A stretch of DNA of 64,000 nucleotides, from assembly GCA_963759095.1 (NCBI GenBank), contig CAVWYF010000016.1:1-64000 (forward strand), given 5' to 3'. Position 1 is the first letter of the stretch. Every line of letters starts with the position of its first letter. This DNA is from Anderseniella sp963759095. GTDB lineage: Bacteria > Pseudomonadota > Alphaproteobacteria > Rhizobiales > Aestuariivirgaceae. The translations under genes and the position numbers were made by a program. Positions 63,490-64,000 of this stretch are shown in pieces. Below the pieces are notes generated by a model. That model searched no databases, was not told the origin of the DNA, and saw only the letters and a list, made by a program, of their open reading frames with translations.

Positions 63490-63900
63490 ATGACCGCAGC
63501 AGTAACGCGTAAACTCATCAACCGGTATTACGCCGCCTTCAACGCTCAGGACACCGACACCATGCTGGACTGCCTGGGTACAGGTTTTGTGCATGACGTA
63601 AGTCAGGGTGAAAGGCGCAAGGGCAAGAAGCGTTTTGCCGAGTTTCTGGTGCACATGCACAATTGCTACCATGAGCAGTTGTCAGATATCGCGGTGATGA
63701 CATCGACGGATGGGTCACGCGCTGCGGCCGAATTCAAACTCAAGGGCAAGTATCTGGCAACTGACGAAGGATTGCCGCCGGCTGCTGGCCAGACCTACAA
63801 GCTGACCGTTGGTGCATTCTTTGAGATCAGGGACGGCAAGATCACCCGTGTGTCCACCCATTACAGCCTGCCTGAGTGGACCCGGCAGGTGATCGGCTAG
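63490..63900 (+). CDS. Ketosteroid-isomerase-related NTF2-like protein
   Basis: A 136-residue alpha+beta-barrel protein of the SnoaL/NTF2-like superfamily: NRYYAAFNAQDTDTMLDCLG at the start, then GRKKRFAEFL-type segment and FFEIRDGKITRVSTHYSLPEW near the end. Such proteins can be isomerases, dehydratases or small-molecule binders; nothing identifies which. The ATG at 63490 starts the domain; the frame extends upstream to 63418. A GNAT gene starts three bases after its stop. Confidence 0.82.
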   Translation: MTAAVTRKLINRYYAAFNAQDTDTMLDCLGTGFVHDVSQGERRKGKKRFAEFLVHMHNCYHEQLSDIAVMTSTDGSRAAAEFKLKGKYLATDEGLPPAAGQTYKLTVGAFFEIRDGKITRVSTHYSLPEWTRQVIG

Positions 63901-63903
63901 CCG

Positions 63904-64000
63904 ATGAACATCGACGTAAGACCGCTTGCCGGGCCTGCTTTCGATGCGGCAATTCCCGCACTGGCCGACCTTCGCATCAAGGTGTTTCAGGCATGGCCGT
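63904..64000 (+). CDS. GNAT-family N-acetyltransferase, 5' part only
   Basis: The window ends after 32 codons (MNIDVRPLAGPAFDAAIPAL, then ADLRIKVFQAWP). The LADLRIxVF block is typical of the beginning of a group of GNAT acetyltransferases. It starts three bases after the NTF2-like gene and is probably co-transcribed with it. The catalytic region lies outside the window. Confidence 0.6.
   Translation, partial: MNIDVRPLAGPAFDAAIPALADLRIKVFQAWP

Overview
The window reads as GC-rich chromosomal DNA of an alphaproteobacterium, most likely a member of the Hyphomicrobiales (Rhizobiales) and possibly marine. The evidence is gene content and order: carA facing away from a GatB/YqeY protein, then dnaG and rpoD; greA beside carB; trxB with a lysR gene; a UvrB with a long N-terminal extension; and small secreted families such as DUF992 and DUF1287 proteins. 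No rRNA, tRNA, prophage, complete IS element or CRISPR array was recognised. The assignment is inferred from protein families, not from a database search.

Layout. 0-9 kb: hemF overlapping two tandem paralogous MFS transporters, an MDR-family reductase, a flavin-reductase-like protein, a TupA-like ATP-grasp protein, a facing methyltransferase, and a usp-AGCS symporter pair. 9-22 kb: an SGNH hydrolase, a broken methyltransferase, a glutamine amidotransferase, a cold-shock protein, secreted small proteins, an MBL hydrolase, an enolase-superfamily enzyme, dodecin, uvrB and rlmJ. This segment is studded with small palindromic repeats. 22-31 kb: a DUF411 protein, an SDR, a YciA-like thioesterase, a MITE-like element, an MFS drug exporter, two DMT permeases, a DhlA-like haloalkane dehalogenase, a TrmA-family RNA methyltransferase, an L,D-transpeptidase and a TPR protein. 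31-42 kb: an M48 lipoprotein protease, a SAF-domain dehydrogenase, an FAD monooxygenase, aspartate aminotransferase, msrP, trxB-lysR and greA. 42-64 kb: carB, a delta-class carbonic anhydrase, a second L,D-transpeptidase, modABC, a frameshifted ureohydrolase, carA, yqeY, a DUF1287 protein, dnaG, rpoD, and an arsR-DUF899-tfoX operon behind a tandem palindromic operator.

The most unusual signal is two families of short structured repeats confined, as far as I can see, to about 11.4-22.0 kb. Family C (three copies, about 100 bp) has four successive hairpins whose stems change in a compensated way while linkers and loops stay fixed. Family A/B (seven copies, about 40-60 bp) is closed by a 7-bp stem with a conserved G-U pair and covarying neighbours. 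uvrB carries one family member in its leader, one in frame in its N-terminal extension and one in frame in its C-terminal tail, in the manner of Rickettsia palindromic elements. Another copy abuts the stop codon of the amidotransferase, and another marks the breakpoint of the methyltransferase remnant.

Functional links: carA and carB supply carbamoyl phosphate for arginine and pyrimidine synthesis; dnaG and rpoD form the usual macromolecular-synthesis pair; modABC imports molybdate, which the molybdoenzyme MsrP needs; trxB and msrP serve thiol and methionine repair; two L,D-transpeptidases point to 3-3 crosslinks or lipoprotein-peptidoglycan anchoring.
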